A DNA stretch of 10,066 bases from Holophagales bacterium UBA2201. Its GTDB lineage: Bacteria; Acidobacteriota; Thermoanaerobaculia; UBA2201. How positions within the stretch are numbered: position 1 is the first letter of the stretch; each line of letters opens with the position of its first letter. Of this stretch, positions 1 through 6,601 are shown one piece after another. A program made the position numbers and the translations under genes. The notes beneath the pieces were generated by a model. That model had not been told where the DNA came from. It searched no databases and saw only the letters and a program-made list of their open reading frames with translations. The stretch covers positions 1 through 10,066 of the forward strand of contig DCUZ01000094.1 of assembly GCA_002327305.1 (NCBI GenBank), in the 5' to 3' direction.

Positions 1-574
1 CGGGGTCGGTGGTGGAGAGGCCGTCAATGAGGTAGTTGTTCTCGTCGCCGGCGGAGCCGAAGACCGAGACATTGCCCGCCCCCACCACGCCGCCGGTCTG
101 GGCCAGGACCGACTGGTAGGAACGGCCGCCGGCGCCGATGGCCGTCTCCTGCAGGTAGGTCTCATCGAAAACCCGGCCGATGTTGGTCTGCGTGGGGTCC
201 ACCACCGGGGCCGCCCCCGTGACCACCACGGTCTCCTGGAACTCCCCGGCCATCTGCAGTTGGATGATGAGCTGGGTGGTGCGGTCCAGGTTCACCCTCA
301 CCTTCTCGTTCTTCACGCCCTGGAACCCCTCCATCTGGCAGGTGACGGTGTACTCGCCGGGCCGCAATTGGATGAAGATGAAGTTGCCGGACTCGTTGGA
401 CAGCTGGGTCCGGGGGCCGCCGATGAGGGCGTCCGACTCGATGACGATGCTCGCTCCGGGCAGCGGGCTCCCCTGGTCGTCGGTGATGACGCCCGAGAGT
501 TGCCCGTACTCCGAAACCGGCCAGGCGAGGCCGCTGAGGAGCAGGACGAACAACAGGGATGTGAACTTCTTCAT
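1..574 (-). CDS. TonB-dependent receptor, Oar-like, second tandem copy (5' part only)
   Basis: This is the N-terminal 191 residues of an outer-membrane TonB-dependent receptor; the rest lies beyond the left edge. The start is the ATG at 572-574, preceded four bases upstream by a strong ribosome site (AGGAGG, 579-584 in complement). The protein opens with a signal peptide (MKKFTSLLFVLLLSGLAWP), followed by a carboxypeptidase-regulatory-like beta-sandwich (about residues 25-105), the TonB box ETVVVTG (about 114-120) and the start of the plug domain, including the motif YLIDGLSTTDP. It is a close paralogue of the complete receptor at 695-3520. The two align without gaps over all 574 bases with about 45 mismatches by hand count (about 92% identity). 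Its promoter and leader are unrelated to those of the other copy. By family it should import a bulky substrate using TonB energy, but the substrate cannot be told from this fragment. Confidence 0.93.
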   Translation of the reverse strand, partial: MKKFTSLLFVLLLSGLAWPVSEYGQLSGVITDDQGSPLPGASIVIESDALIGGPRTQLSNESGNFIFIQLRPGEYTVTCQMEGFQGVKNEKVRVNLDRTTQLIIQLQMAGEFQETVVVTGAAPVVDPTQTNIGRVFDETYLQETAIGAGGRSYQSVLAQTGGVVGAGNVSVFGSAGDENNYLIDGLSTTDP

Positions 575-578
575 ACTA

Positions 579-584
579 CCTCCT
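579..584 (-). promoter_or_regulatory. Ribosome binding site of the second receptor copy
   Basis: The complement reads AGGAGG four bases before the ATG at 574. The same site and its flanks (575-589) recur in front of the other receptor, marking the outer limit of the duplicated DNA. Confidence 0.85.
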
Positions 585-607
585 ACCGTTATTATTGGCG
601 CCTGGGG

Positions 608-616
608 CCCCCCCCC
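608..616 (-). repeat. Nine-base G homopolymer (coding strand) in the receptor leader
   Basis: Nine consecutive C on the plus strand are nine G on the transcribed sense strand. The tract lies between the predicted -10 box (628-633) and the ribosome site (579-584), so it is probably near the 5' end of the transcript. It is followed on the sense strand by CCCCAGG and preceded by CCTC, so a small hairpin with part of the G tract in the loop is possible. The paralogous receptor has no such tract in its leader. Tracts of this length can change length by slippage. Confidence 0.7.
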
Positions 617-627
617 GAGGCCGGTCT

Positions 628-655
628 ATCATACCATAAAAAACCGCCCCGACAA
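628..655 (-). promoter_or_regulatory. Putative sigma-70-type promoter of the second receptor copy
   Basis: In complement, TTGTCG (650-655) and TATGAT (628-633) are separated by 16 bases. The predicted transcript would start near 621, giving a leader of about 47 bases. The -35 box lies inside the stem-loop of the upstream receptor's terminator. The -10 match is good; the -35 match is moderate. Confidence 0.5.
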
Positions 656-667
656 CCGTCGGGGCGG
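638..667 (-). terminator. Rho-independent terminator after the complete receptor gene
   Basis: A perfect 10-bp inverted repeat, CCGCCCCGAC (644-653) and GTCGGGGCGG (658-667), with a 4-base loop is followed on the minus strand by six T (638-643). It begins 27 bases after the receptor stop codon at 695-697. This is a textbook intrinsic terminator for leftward transcription, and it separates the two receptor genes into different transcripts unless readthrough occurs. Confidence 0.92.
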
Positions 668-694
668 TGGATACGGAACGGGGAAACCGGCGGA

Positions 695-3520
695 TCAGAA
701 CTCGATGCGGAGGCCCACCTCGTAGGAACGGGGGGTCATCCACGCGTAGGGATCGCCGGTGTTGATGGGGTAGGCCTGACCGTCGGGGGTATAGGCGTTG
801 CCGCAGCCGGAGTCTCCCGCCCCCGGTTCGTTGGGGTTGGTGGACCACACGCGGCCGCAGCGGGCCAGGATGTCCTCGTTGTTGGTGAGGTTGTTGACGC
901 TCCCGATGAGCTTGGCCTGGATCCCCTCGGTGATGTTGAACTTCCAGGAGACCTGGAAGTCGATCCACCAGATGGAATTAAGCGTCCGGGAGCCCCGCTT
1001 CTCGAGGAAGAGGGTGCCGTAGGTGGGCGGGGAGTACCAGTCGTTGTTGTCGTCGTCCTCGGCGTTGTCGCCGTCGGAGGCGTAGCGGTCGGTGTAGAGG
1101 TTGTACGGCCGGCCGCTGCGGTAGAAGGCGTTGAACCCCACGGTGAAGTTGGCGGGGAGGTAGAAGTAGCCGTTCAACTTGAGGTAGTGCCGGTTGTCGC
1201 CGTTGGCATAGCCGTAGCGGTTGACATAGTGGATGGGGAGGTCGAAGTCGGCACCGGCGTTCTGGGTGTAGCCCACGCTCTCATAGGCCTTGCTGTAGGT
1301 GTAGTCCATCATGACATGGAACCAGTCCTTGTAGCGGGACTCGAACTTGACGATGTAGCCGTAGTAGTAGCGGAGGGCGTAGGGATTGTTGCGCATGACG
1401 AAGAAGTGGCACTGGTCCCAATAGCTGTAGGAATCCGGGTCGTCGATGTAGTCCCAGGGGTCGATGAAGTTGCCGTCCTCGTCGTAGCCGCCGCAGGTGT
1501 CCTCGAGGATCTCCTTGGTGCGCTTCTGGACATAGGTGAGTTCGATGCCCGTGCGGGGGGCGATCTCCTGCTCGAACCCGATGTTCCACTGCTCGGCGTA
1601 GGTGGGCTTGAGGTTCTTCACGGTTCGATTGGGTTCCCCGGCGAAGGAGAAGTTCAAGAGGTAGCCTTCGTCGTCACAGGGGCCGAAGTACTCGCACACC
1701 TCATCGGGGGTCATCCCGAAGTAGTCGGCCAGGTATTCGGAGGAGACCCAGGAGGAGTAGCCGCTGCCGGTGCTGCGGAGGAAGTCGGGGAGGGTGAGGG
1801 CCGAGGGGTGCATGAAGGATCCCCAATAGCCGCGCACCACCGTCTTGGCGCTGCTGAAGACGTCCCAGGCCAGGCCGATGCGGGGCTGAAGCATGTTGAA
1901 GTCGGCGATCTCCACGTTGGCGTCGTTCTTGTAGGCGGCGGCGTCGTAGCGGAGGCCGGGCTTGAAGACGAGATTGGGGAGGATCTTCCACTCGTCCTGC
2001 ACATACACCGTCCACTGCTTGCCGGTGTTGGAGTAGGGGGGCTGGCGGTCCCAGACATACTTCAGATAGGCGTCGGGAGCGCCGTCGCCGGTGTAGTCAT
2101 AGGTGTAATAGGACCGGTCGCCCGGGGTGAACGACTCATAGTCGAAGTCCACGCCGTGGTATTCGCCGCCGAACTTGAAGGTGTGGTCGCCGCCCCAGTT
2201 GTTCTTGAACCAGGTGAGGGAGAAGAGTCCCTCGGTGCGGTTCCGCTTCGAGAATTGGGCATTGTAGTAGTTGCCGTATTCGTAGCCGTTGTAGATGTCG
2301 TAGTAGGGGGGGCTGGTCAAGTCGCCGGACTCCGGATAGGCGTCAAGGTACTGCTTGTTGATCCCGAGCTTGGCCGTCAGGAGGACCGACTCGGAGAGGA
2401 TGCGGCTGTAGTCGGCCTGCCAGATGTCGCCGCCCTGGTCCTGCCGGGCGCCGGCCTCGATCGCCGTGAACTCGCTGGCGTTCCAGTTGTGGATCTTGGC
2501 CGGATCGGAGGAGTACTTGCCGATGAGGGTGTCGTTGGGGCTGATCTGCCAGGTGACCTTGGCCATGTAGTTCTGCCCGTCCCACTCGCGGGAGTAGTCC
2601 ACGCCCGCGGGCGTGACCTCGCTCTGGTCGGTCTGGGCGGAGATGAAGAACCACACCTTGTCCTTCATGAGGGGGCCGCCGAGGGAGAAGGCGGGGTTGT
2701 AGAACCAGGTCTTGTCGCGGGAGGGGTCGTAGGGGTCCCACGGGGGATAGTCGTCGGAGCCCTCGTAGAAGCTCTCGTCGGAGTAGCGGATGTCGAAGGC
2801 GCCTTCGAAGGTGTTGGACCCCGACTTGGTGACCACATTGACGATGCCGCCCGTGGCCTGCCCGTACTCCGCCTCGAACCCGCCCGTCTGGAAGGAGATC
2901 TCCTGGATCGCATCGAAGTTGAAGTTGGTGCCGAAGGTGGAAGTGACGGGGTCGGTGGTGGAGAGGCCGTCGATGAGGTAGTTGTTCTCACCGCCGGTGG
3001 AGCCGAAGACATTGACGTTGCCCGCCCCCGTCACGCCGCCGGCCTGGGTCAGGACCGACTGGTAGGAGCGGCCGCCGGAGCCGATGGCCGTCTCCTGCAG
3101 GTAGGTTTCGGAGTAGACCGTTCCGACGTTGGTCTGCGTGGGGTCCACCACCGGGGCCGCCCCCGTGACCACCACGGTCTCCTGGAACTCCCCGGCCATC
3201 TGCAGTTGGATGATGAGCTGGGTGGTGCGGTCCAGGCTCACCCTCACCTTCTCGTTCTTCACGATCTGGAATCCCTCCATCTGGCAGGTGACGGTGTACT
3301 CGCCGGGCCGCAATTGGATGAAGATGAAGTTGCCGGACTCATTGGACAGCAGAGTCCGGGGGCCGCCGATGAGGGCGCCCGACTCGATGGTGACGCTCGC
3401 TCCGGGAAGCGGATTCCCCTGGTCGTCGGTGACGACGCCCGAGAGTTGTCCGTACTCCGAAACCGGCCAGGCGAGGCCGCTGAGGAGCAAGACAAACAAC
3501 AGGGATACGAATTTCTTCAT
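695..3520 (-). CDS. TonB-dependent receptor, Oar-like, complete copy (941 aa)
   Basis: An outer-membrane receptor that by family takes up large ligands with energy from an inner-membrane TonB complex. The start is set at the ATG at 3518-3520 because AGGAGG lies four bases upstream and a signal peptide follows at once. An upstream in-frame ATG would add 40 residues of non-signal sequence. In order: signal peptide (residues 1 to about 20), carboxypeptidase-regulatory-like domain (about 25-105), TonB box ETVVVTG (114-120), plug domain (about 128-240, with YLIDGLSTTDP and GGFEAEYGQATGGIVNVVTKSG), then a long beta-barrel rich in Tyr, Trp, Asp and Gly. The last residue is Phe, as expected for the final barrel strand recognised by the Bam machinery. 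One barrel segment is strongly acidic and aromatic and bracketed by Cys676 and Cys704. The upstream neighbour encodes a TonB-domain protein and a near-duplicate receptor lies downstream. The substrate is unknown; Oar-like receptors have been linked to peptides, carbohydrates or protease export. Confidence 0.96.
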   Translation of the reverse strand: MKKFVSLLFVLLLSGLAWPVSEYGQLSGVVTDDQGNPLPGASVTIESGALIGGPRTLLSNESGNFIFIQLRPGEYTVTCQMEGFQIVKNEKVRVSLDRTTQLIIQLQMAGEFQETVVVTGAAPVVDPTQTNVGTVYSETYLQETAIGSGGRSYQSVLTQAGGVTGAGNVNVFGSTGGENNYLIDGLSTTDPVTSTFGTNFNFDAIQEISFQTGGFEAEYGQATGGIVNVVTKSGSNTFEGAFDIRYSDESFYEGSDDYPPWDPYDPSRDKTWFYNPAFSLGGPLMKDKVWFFISAQTDQSEVTPAGVDYSREWDGQNYMAKVTWQISPNDTLIGKYSSDPAKIHNWNASEFTAIEAGARQDQGGDIWQADYSRILSESVLLTAKLGINKQYLDAYPESGDLTSPPYYDIYNGYEYGNYYNAQFSKRNRTEGLFSLTWFKNNWGGDHTFKFGGEYHGVDFDYESFTPGDRSYYTYDYTGDGAPDAYLKYVWDRQPPYSNTGKQWTVYVQDEWKILPNLVFKPGLRYDAAAYKNDANVEIADFNMLQPRIGLAWDVFSSAKTVVRGYWGSFMHPSALTLPDFLRSTGSGYSSWVSSEYLADYFGMTPDEVCEYFGPCDDEGYLLNFSFAGEPNRTVKNLKPTYAEQWNIGFEQEIAPRTGIELTYVQKRTKEILEDTCGGYDEDGNFIDPWDYIDDPDSYSYWDQCHFFVMRNNPYALRYYYGYIVKFESRYKDWFHVMMDYTYSKAYESVGYTQNAGADFDLPIHYVNRYGYANGDNRHYLKLNGYFYLPANFTVGFNAFYRSGRPYNLYTDRYASDGDNAEDDDNNDWYSPPTYGTLFLEKRGSRTLNSIWWIDFQVSWKFNITEGIQAKLIGSVNNLTNNEDILARCGRVWSTNPNEPGAGDSGCGNAYTPDGQAYPINTGDPYAWMTPRSYEVGLRIEF

Positions 3521-3535
3521 ACTACCTCCTACCGT
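2947..3535. repeat. Direct repeat copy B (5' end of complete receptor)
   Basis: Partner of the repeat at 1-589. It covers the ribosome site, signal peptide, carboxypeptidase-like domain, TonB box and first part of the plug of the complete receptor. The best-conserved block corresponds to about residues 52-132. Confidence 0.93.
3525..3530 (-). promoter_or_regulatory. Ribosome binding site that fixes the receptor start
   Basis: The complement reads AGGAGG four bases before the ATG at 3520. Together with the signal peptide that follows, it rules out the longer in-frame start at 3640, which would fall upstream of the predicted transcription start. Confidence 0.88.
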
Positions 3536-3610
3536 ATAATTTGTTGGTCGCTCCGGAAAGGCGCGGTATGCCCCGCCACGGGGGAAAACCGTCCTGATTC
3601 CTTCGTTCCT

Positions 3611-3640
3611 ATTATAATGCAACAAAGCCGCCAATTGCAA
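3611..3640 (-). promoter_or_regulatory. Sigma-70-type promoter of the complete receptor
   Basis: In complement, TTGCAA (3635-3640), 18 bases, then a perfect TATAAT (3611-3616). Transcription would start near 3604, leaving a leader of about 84 bases. That leader holds a small hairpin, CCCCG/CGGGG at 3571-3583. The region is more AT-rich than its surroundings. Confidence 0.65.
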
Positions 3641-3652
3641 TATCGTTCACAA

Positions 3653-3667
3653 GGCCCCCTTGGGGCC
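3653..3667. repeat. Short GC palindrome between transducer and receptor genes
   Basis: GGCCCC, a three-base loop, then GGGGCC. It lies 33 bases after the stop of the transducer gene and just upstream of the receptor's -35 box. It could be a weak terminator (no proper T-run follows on the minus strand) or a protein-binding site; the sequence does not decide. Confidence 0.35.
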
Positions 3668-3699
3668 AACTGTATTCAAGAGTTTGAACATGTGTCCAA

Positions 3700-5574
3700 T
3701 CAGTCAAACACGACGGGAACCAAAAACCAGCACTTGACCCGGATCCCATCCTTCGTGGCGGGCTGGAACTCCCATTTCTTCACCGCTTCGACCGCGGCCT
3801 TGTCGAATCCGACATTGGTGGCGGAGGAGGGCGAGATGGTGACCACTTCGACCTGCTCCGGCTTCCCCTTTTCGCTGACCAGCACTTTGAGCGTCACCTT
3901 GCCCGTGATCTTCTTCATCCTGGCGATGGGAGGAAAATCGGGGTTGACCTTCTTCATGGGAACCGGGGGGCTGTCCACTTCGGAGATGGAGACCAATTCC
4001 CCTTCCTTGACCGAGGGGACCGGCTTGGCGGGCACAGACACGGGTTTGGCGGGTGTGGGATCGGCAGAGGCCGGAATCGGGGTCGGGGTGGTGGTCCCGG
4101 CCGGGGCTCCGGGGCCGGGCAAAACCGGGGGTGTCGAGGGAGGAGCGGCGCCGGGCACGGTGGAGGCCGGCGCCGGGGGTGTCGCCGCCGTTCCCGTAAC
4201 CGGGGGCGGACCGCCGCCGGCAGGGGCCGCCGGCGCGGGCTCTTTCTTCTGGTCCATCTCCTTCTTCATCTGCTCCCGGCGTTGCTCCGCCTCCAGGACC
4301 TCCTGCCGCTTGCGCTCGATCTCCTTCTCGATCTCGGGGCTCTTTTTCCCCTCTTTCTGTACTTTCTGTAACTTTTCCAGTTCTTCCTTGTTTTGCGCGG
4401 CGGTGGCCTCCAACTCCTCCATTTTCGCCTTGTACTCCTCCAGTTGGGCGGCCATGTCGGCCTGGCGCTGAAGTTCGGCCGGTGTGGGACCCTGCGGCGT
4501 CGGGGCCGGCTTCTCCCCTCCGCGAAGGAAAAAGACGCCGGCCGCGACCAGGACAACGGCCGCCGCGGCCAGACCGATGAACAGCCCGGGGGACTTCTTG
4601 GCCTCCGGCTCGGCTTCCGGGATCTGGGCGAACGAGGGAGCCGGGCGCGCGGGTCCCTGGGAGGCGGCTTGGGAAGGCGGTTCGGCCGGCTTGGGGGGCG
4701 GGGGCGGGGCGAGGATGGGGGCCAGGTCGAGGGCGTCCTCCTTTTCAAGCACCTTCTCCTCGCCGTCCGCCTCCTCCCTGAAGAGGGTGTGCATGAAAAA
4801 GGCCAGATTGAAGGTGGTGGGGGTGTAGGCGCCGGAATAGATGAGCTGGCCCAACTCCTCCCGCATATCCCTGATGTGCTGGTAGCGTTCCTCCGACTTG
4901 GAGGCCAGGGCCTTGAGGAGGATCATCTGCAGGTCCTTGGGGATGGGCCCCTCGGCCATGGCGGGGGTCTGGAGGATGGCGGCCACGCGCTCGTCGTCGG
5001 ACTCCGAGGCCGGAAGGACGCGGCCCGTGAGGAGCTGGAAGAACAGGGCCCCGGCTGCCCACACCTGGTCCGGGCGCTCCCACTCCTGCCCCGCGATGAG
5101 CTGGGGCGAGAGCCAGGGGAGCAATTCGTCGTGCTTCCACCGGGGAAAGGCCCGCGGCAGGGGGAGGACGGAACATTTGACCTCTCCGTCGAAGGTCATC
5201 CATATGAGGAAGGGGTGCGGCAGGCCCAGCTTGTAGTCCTCCCATCCGGAAAGGACCCGCTCCATGATCAGGAGGGCGTGGTCGAGGGGAAGGGGAAAAC
5301 CGTCGCGGTCGCACCTCGCCAGGACCATGCTCAGGGGAAAGCCGGCGATGTACTTGTGGCCGAACAGTAATTCCCCTTTCGCTATCTCGTGGTGGAGAAC
5401 ATCCAGGACCGCCAGGTGATGGGGAAATTTATCCGGGGCCTGAATCGCCTGGGGAACCTGATAGACGATCGCCCGCTCCTTGGACTTTCCCTCCACCCAG
5501 AACCCCCGGTGGAGCTTCGCCCATGCCGTCGAATCCAGCGTCTTGACCGCTACGAAATTCCCCAATTTTTCCAT
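3700..5574 (-). CDS. Pseudokinase-TonB fusion, membrane-anchored energy transducer (624 aa)
   Basis: Residues about 5-245 follow a Ser/Thr protein kinase fold. The N-lobe opens LGNFVAVKTL, a hinge-like segment reads YIAGFPLSMVL, and the C-lobe has WLSPQLIAGQEW, DQVWAAGALFFQLLTGR and ALASKSEERYQ. Catalytic positions are lost: the segment aligning to HRDLKPxN reads GLPHPFLIW (118-125), and the DFG position reads SVLP (135-138). There is a Pro-rich linker (288-300), one transmembrane helix (about 330-350), a Lys/Glu-rich coiled coil (about 366-443), a long Pro/Ala/Thr periplasmic stretch (about 444-522) and a TonB C-terminal domain (about 534-624, with NPDFPPIARMKKITGKV and AAVEAVKKWEFQPA). The predicted topology puts the kinase-like domain in the cytoplasm and TonB in the periplasm, reaching the receptors encoded next door. 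The ATG at 5574 has no ribosome site and sits nine bases from a TATAAT, so the mRNA is probably leaderless. The TonB domain is confident. The kinase-like homology comes from motif comparison by eye. Confidence 0.9.
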   Translation of the reverse strand: MEKLGNFVAVKTLDSTAWAKLHRGFWVEGKSKERAIVYQVPQAIQAPDKFPHHLAVLDVLHHEIAKGELLFGHKYIAGFPLSMVLARCDRDGFPLPLDHALLIMERVLSGWEDYKLGLPHPFLIWMTFDGEVKCSVLPLPRAFPRWKHDELLPWLSPQLIAGQEWERPDQVWAAGALFFQLLTGRVLPASESDDERVAAILQTPAMAEGPIPKDLQMILLKALASKSEERYQHIRDMREELGQLIYSGAYTPTTFNLAFFMHTLFREEADGEEKVLEKEDALDLAPILAPPPPPKPAEPPSQAASQGPARPAPSFAQIPEAEPEAKKSPGLFIGLAAAAVVLVAAGVFFLRGGEKPAPTPQGPTPAELQRQADMAAQLEEYKAKMEELEATAAQNKEELEKLQKVQKEGKKSPEIEKEIERKRQEVLEAEQRREQMKKEMDQKKEPAPAAPAGGGPPPVTGTAATPPAPASTVPGAAPPSTPPVLPGPGAPAGTTTPTPIPASADPTPAKPVSVPAKPVPSVKEGELVSISEVDSPPVPMKKVNPDFPPIARMKKITGKVTLKVLVSEKGKPEQVEVVTISPSSATNVGFDKAAVEAVKKWEFQPATKDGIRVKCWFLVPVVFD

Positions 5575-5575
5575 A

Positions 5576-5592
5576 CGCCTATATTATAGGCG
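5576..5592. promoter_or_regulatory. Perfect 17-bp palindrome over the transducer's -10 box (candidate operator)
   Basis: CGCCTATA, one central base, TATAGGCG. It spans the -10 hexamer (5583-5588) and the predicted transcription start, ending one base before the start codon. A repressor bound here would block the promoter. Part of the symmetry comes from the -10 box itself, so it may be chance. Confidence 0.45.
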
Positions 5593-5612
5593 CGCCGGCG
5601 CCCCCAAGTCAA
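5583..5612 (-). promoter_or_regulatory. Sigma-70-type promoter of the pseudokinase-TonB gene
   Basis: In complement, TTGACT (5607-5612), 18 bases, then TATAAT (5583-5588). The -35 box overlaps the mltG stop codon (5609-5611). With normal spacing, transcription starts at about 5576, only one or two bases before the ATG, which implies a leaderless message. Confidence 0.75.
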
Positions 5613-6601
5613 CGCCGGCGGCGCTGGGCGGCCACGTTGCGGTTGTGCTCCTCAAGGGTGGCGGCGAAAACATGGGTCCCCAATCCTGTGGCGACGAAGT
5701 AGAGAAGATCGTGTTCGACCGGCCGCAGGACGGCCAGGAGCGACTCCCGCCCGGGGTTGCCGATGGGGCCCGGCGGCAGGCCGGCGCGGCGGTAGGTGTT
5801 GTAGGGAGAATCGACGGCCAGGTCCAGGCGCGTGAGGCGCGCCACCGTCACGCCCCGCCGTTCGAAGGCGTAGAGCACCGTGGGGTCGGCCTGGAGGGGC
5901 ATGCCGCGGCGGAGGCGGTTGAGGAAGACGCCGGCGATGACGGGCTTCTCGCCGGTCACGCGCGCCTCCCGCTCCACGATGGAGGCCAGCGTGGCCCATT
6001 CCAGGGGAGTCAGGCCGGCGGCCCCCACCTCGGCCTCGTGGAGGCGCAGGACCTTCTCAAAGTGGGCGACCATCGCCTCCGCCATGCGGCGGGGGGCCAG
6101 CCCTTTCGGGAAGGCATAGGTCTCGGGGAAGAGGAACCCCTCGAGGTCGGACGCCTCCGGGGCGAAACGGCGGGCGGGACCGGGATCGAGGGCGGCCGCC
6201 TCGAAACCGGCCGCCGGACACAGTCCCGCCCGCTCGAGGGTCCGCCCGTGCTCGAAGAGGGTGTCCCCCTCGGGAAAGGCGACGCGATGGAGCAGCACCT
6301 CCCCCCGCAACAGTTTGTCGAGTACGCCGCGGGGCGACACCGTCCCCCTGAATTCGTACTCTCCGGCCCGGATGGGGCGCCCCCCGCGGGCCGCTTTCAA
6401 CCAGACCAGGGCGGCCCATGGGTCGCCGATCAGGCCGCGGTCCCGCAGGCCGCGCAGCGCCTGCATGGTTCCCGTCCCCCGGGGGATCTCGACGACGACG
6501 GGAGCGTCCAGCGCGGCGTCCCCCCCGAGGGAGAAATGGATCCAGGGGACGGCCGCGGCCGCGGCCAGGAGGGGAAGCGCGAGGAGGAGGCGGATCAGCA
6601 C
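5609..6601 (-). CDS. mltG: Endolytic peptidoglycan transglycosylase MltG (YceG-like, 330 aa)
   Basis: An inner-membrane lytic transglycosylase that cuts nascent glycan strands and so acts as a terminator of peptidoglycan chain growth. It has an N-terminal membrane anchor (about residues 3-19, LIRLLLALPLLAAAAAVP), then the YceG/MltG domain. The catalytic-glutamate motif ASIVEREA has Glu210. Other hallmark segments are LQADPTVLYAF (236-246), SPYNTYRRAGLPPGPIGNPG (265-284) and LYFVATGLGTHVF (300-312). Length is close to the usual 330-350 residues. The start is taken as the GTG at 6599-6601, which places the anchor at the N-terminus and overlaps the ruvX stop by 7 bases, so translation is probably coupled to ruvX. 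Longer in-frame starts read deep into ruvX and give non-homologous sequence. The pairing with ruvX is seen in many bacteria. Confidence 0.95.
   Translation of the reverse strand: MLIRLLLALPLLAAAAAVPWIHFSLGGDAALDAPVVVEIPRGTGTMQALRGLRDRGLIGDPWAALVWLKAARGGRPIRAGEYEFRGTVSPRGVLDKLLRGEVLLHRVAFPEGDTLFEHGRTLERAGLCPAAGFEAAALDPGPARRFAPEASDLEGFLFPETYAFPKGLAPRRMAEAMVAHFEKVLRLHEAEVGAAGLTPLEWATLASIVEREARVTGEKPVIAGVFLNRLRRGMPLQADPTVLYAFERRGVTVARLTRLDLAVDSPYNTYRRAGLPPGPIGNPGRESLLAVLRPVEHDLLYFVATGLGTHVFAATLEEHNRNVAAQRRRR

Larger units (their letters stand above)
1..589. repeat. Direct repeat copy A (5' end of second receptor)
   Basis: This stretch matches 2947-3535 at a constant offset of 2946 bases with no insertions or deletions. 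Identity by hand is about 92% over the coding part, and the 15 bases outside it (575-589) are identical. Mismatches are unevenly spread: about 13% over 1-180, about 3% over 181-420 and about 9% over 421-574. Similarity stops just upstream of the ribosome site. The left end of the repeat is beyond the window. Confidence 0.93.

Noticed and set aside
3571..3583. CCCCG/CGGGG hairpin in the leader of the complete receptor as a riboswitch or terminator
   Set aside because: It has only five base pairs, no T-run follows on the sense strand, and no conserved riboswitch core is visible. It is left as a leader hairpin of unknown meaning.
260..4471. A 1403-codon open frame on the plus strand crossing both receptors and the transducer gene
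   Set aside because: It is antisense to three well-supported genes. Its product is low-complexity (Val/Gly/Glu-rich) with no family motif, and it reads through intergenic control regions. It is a by-product of high GC and third-position bias.
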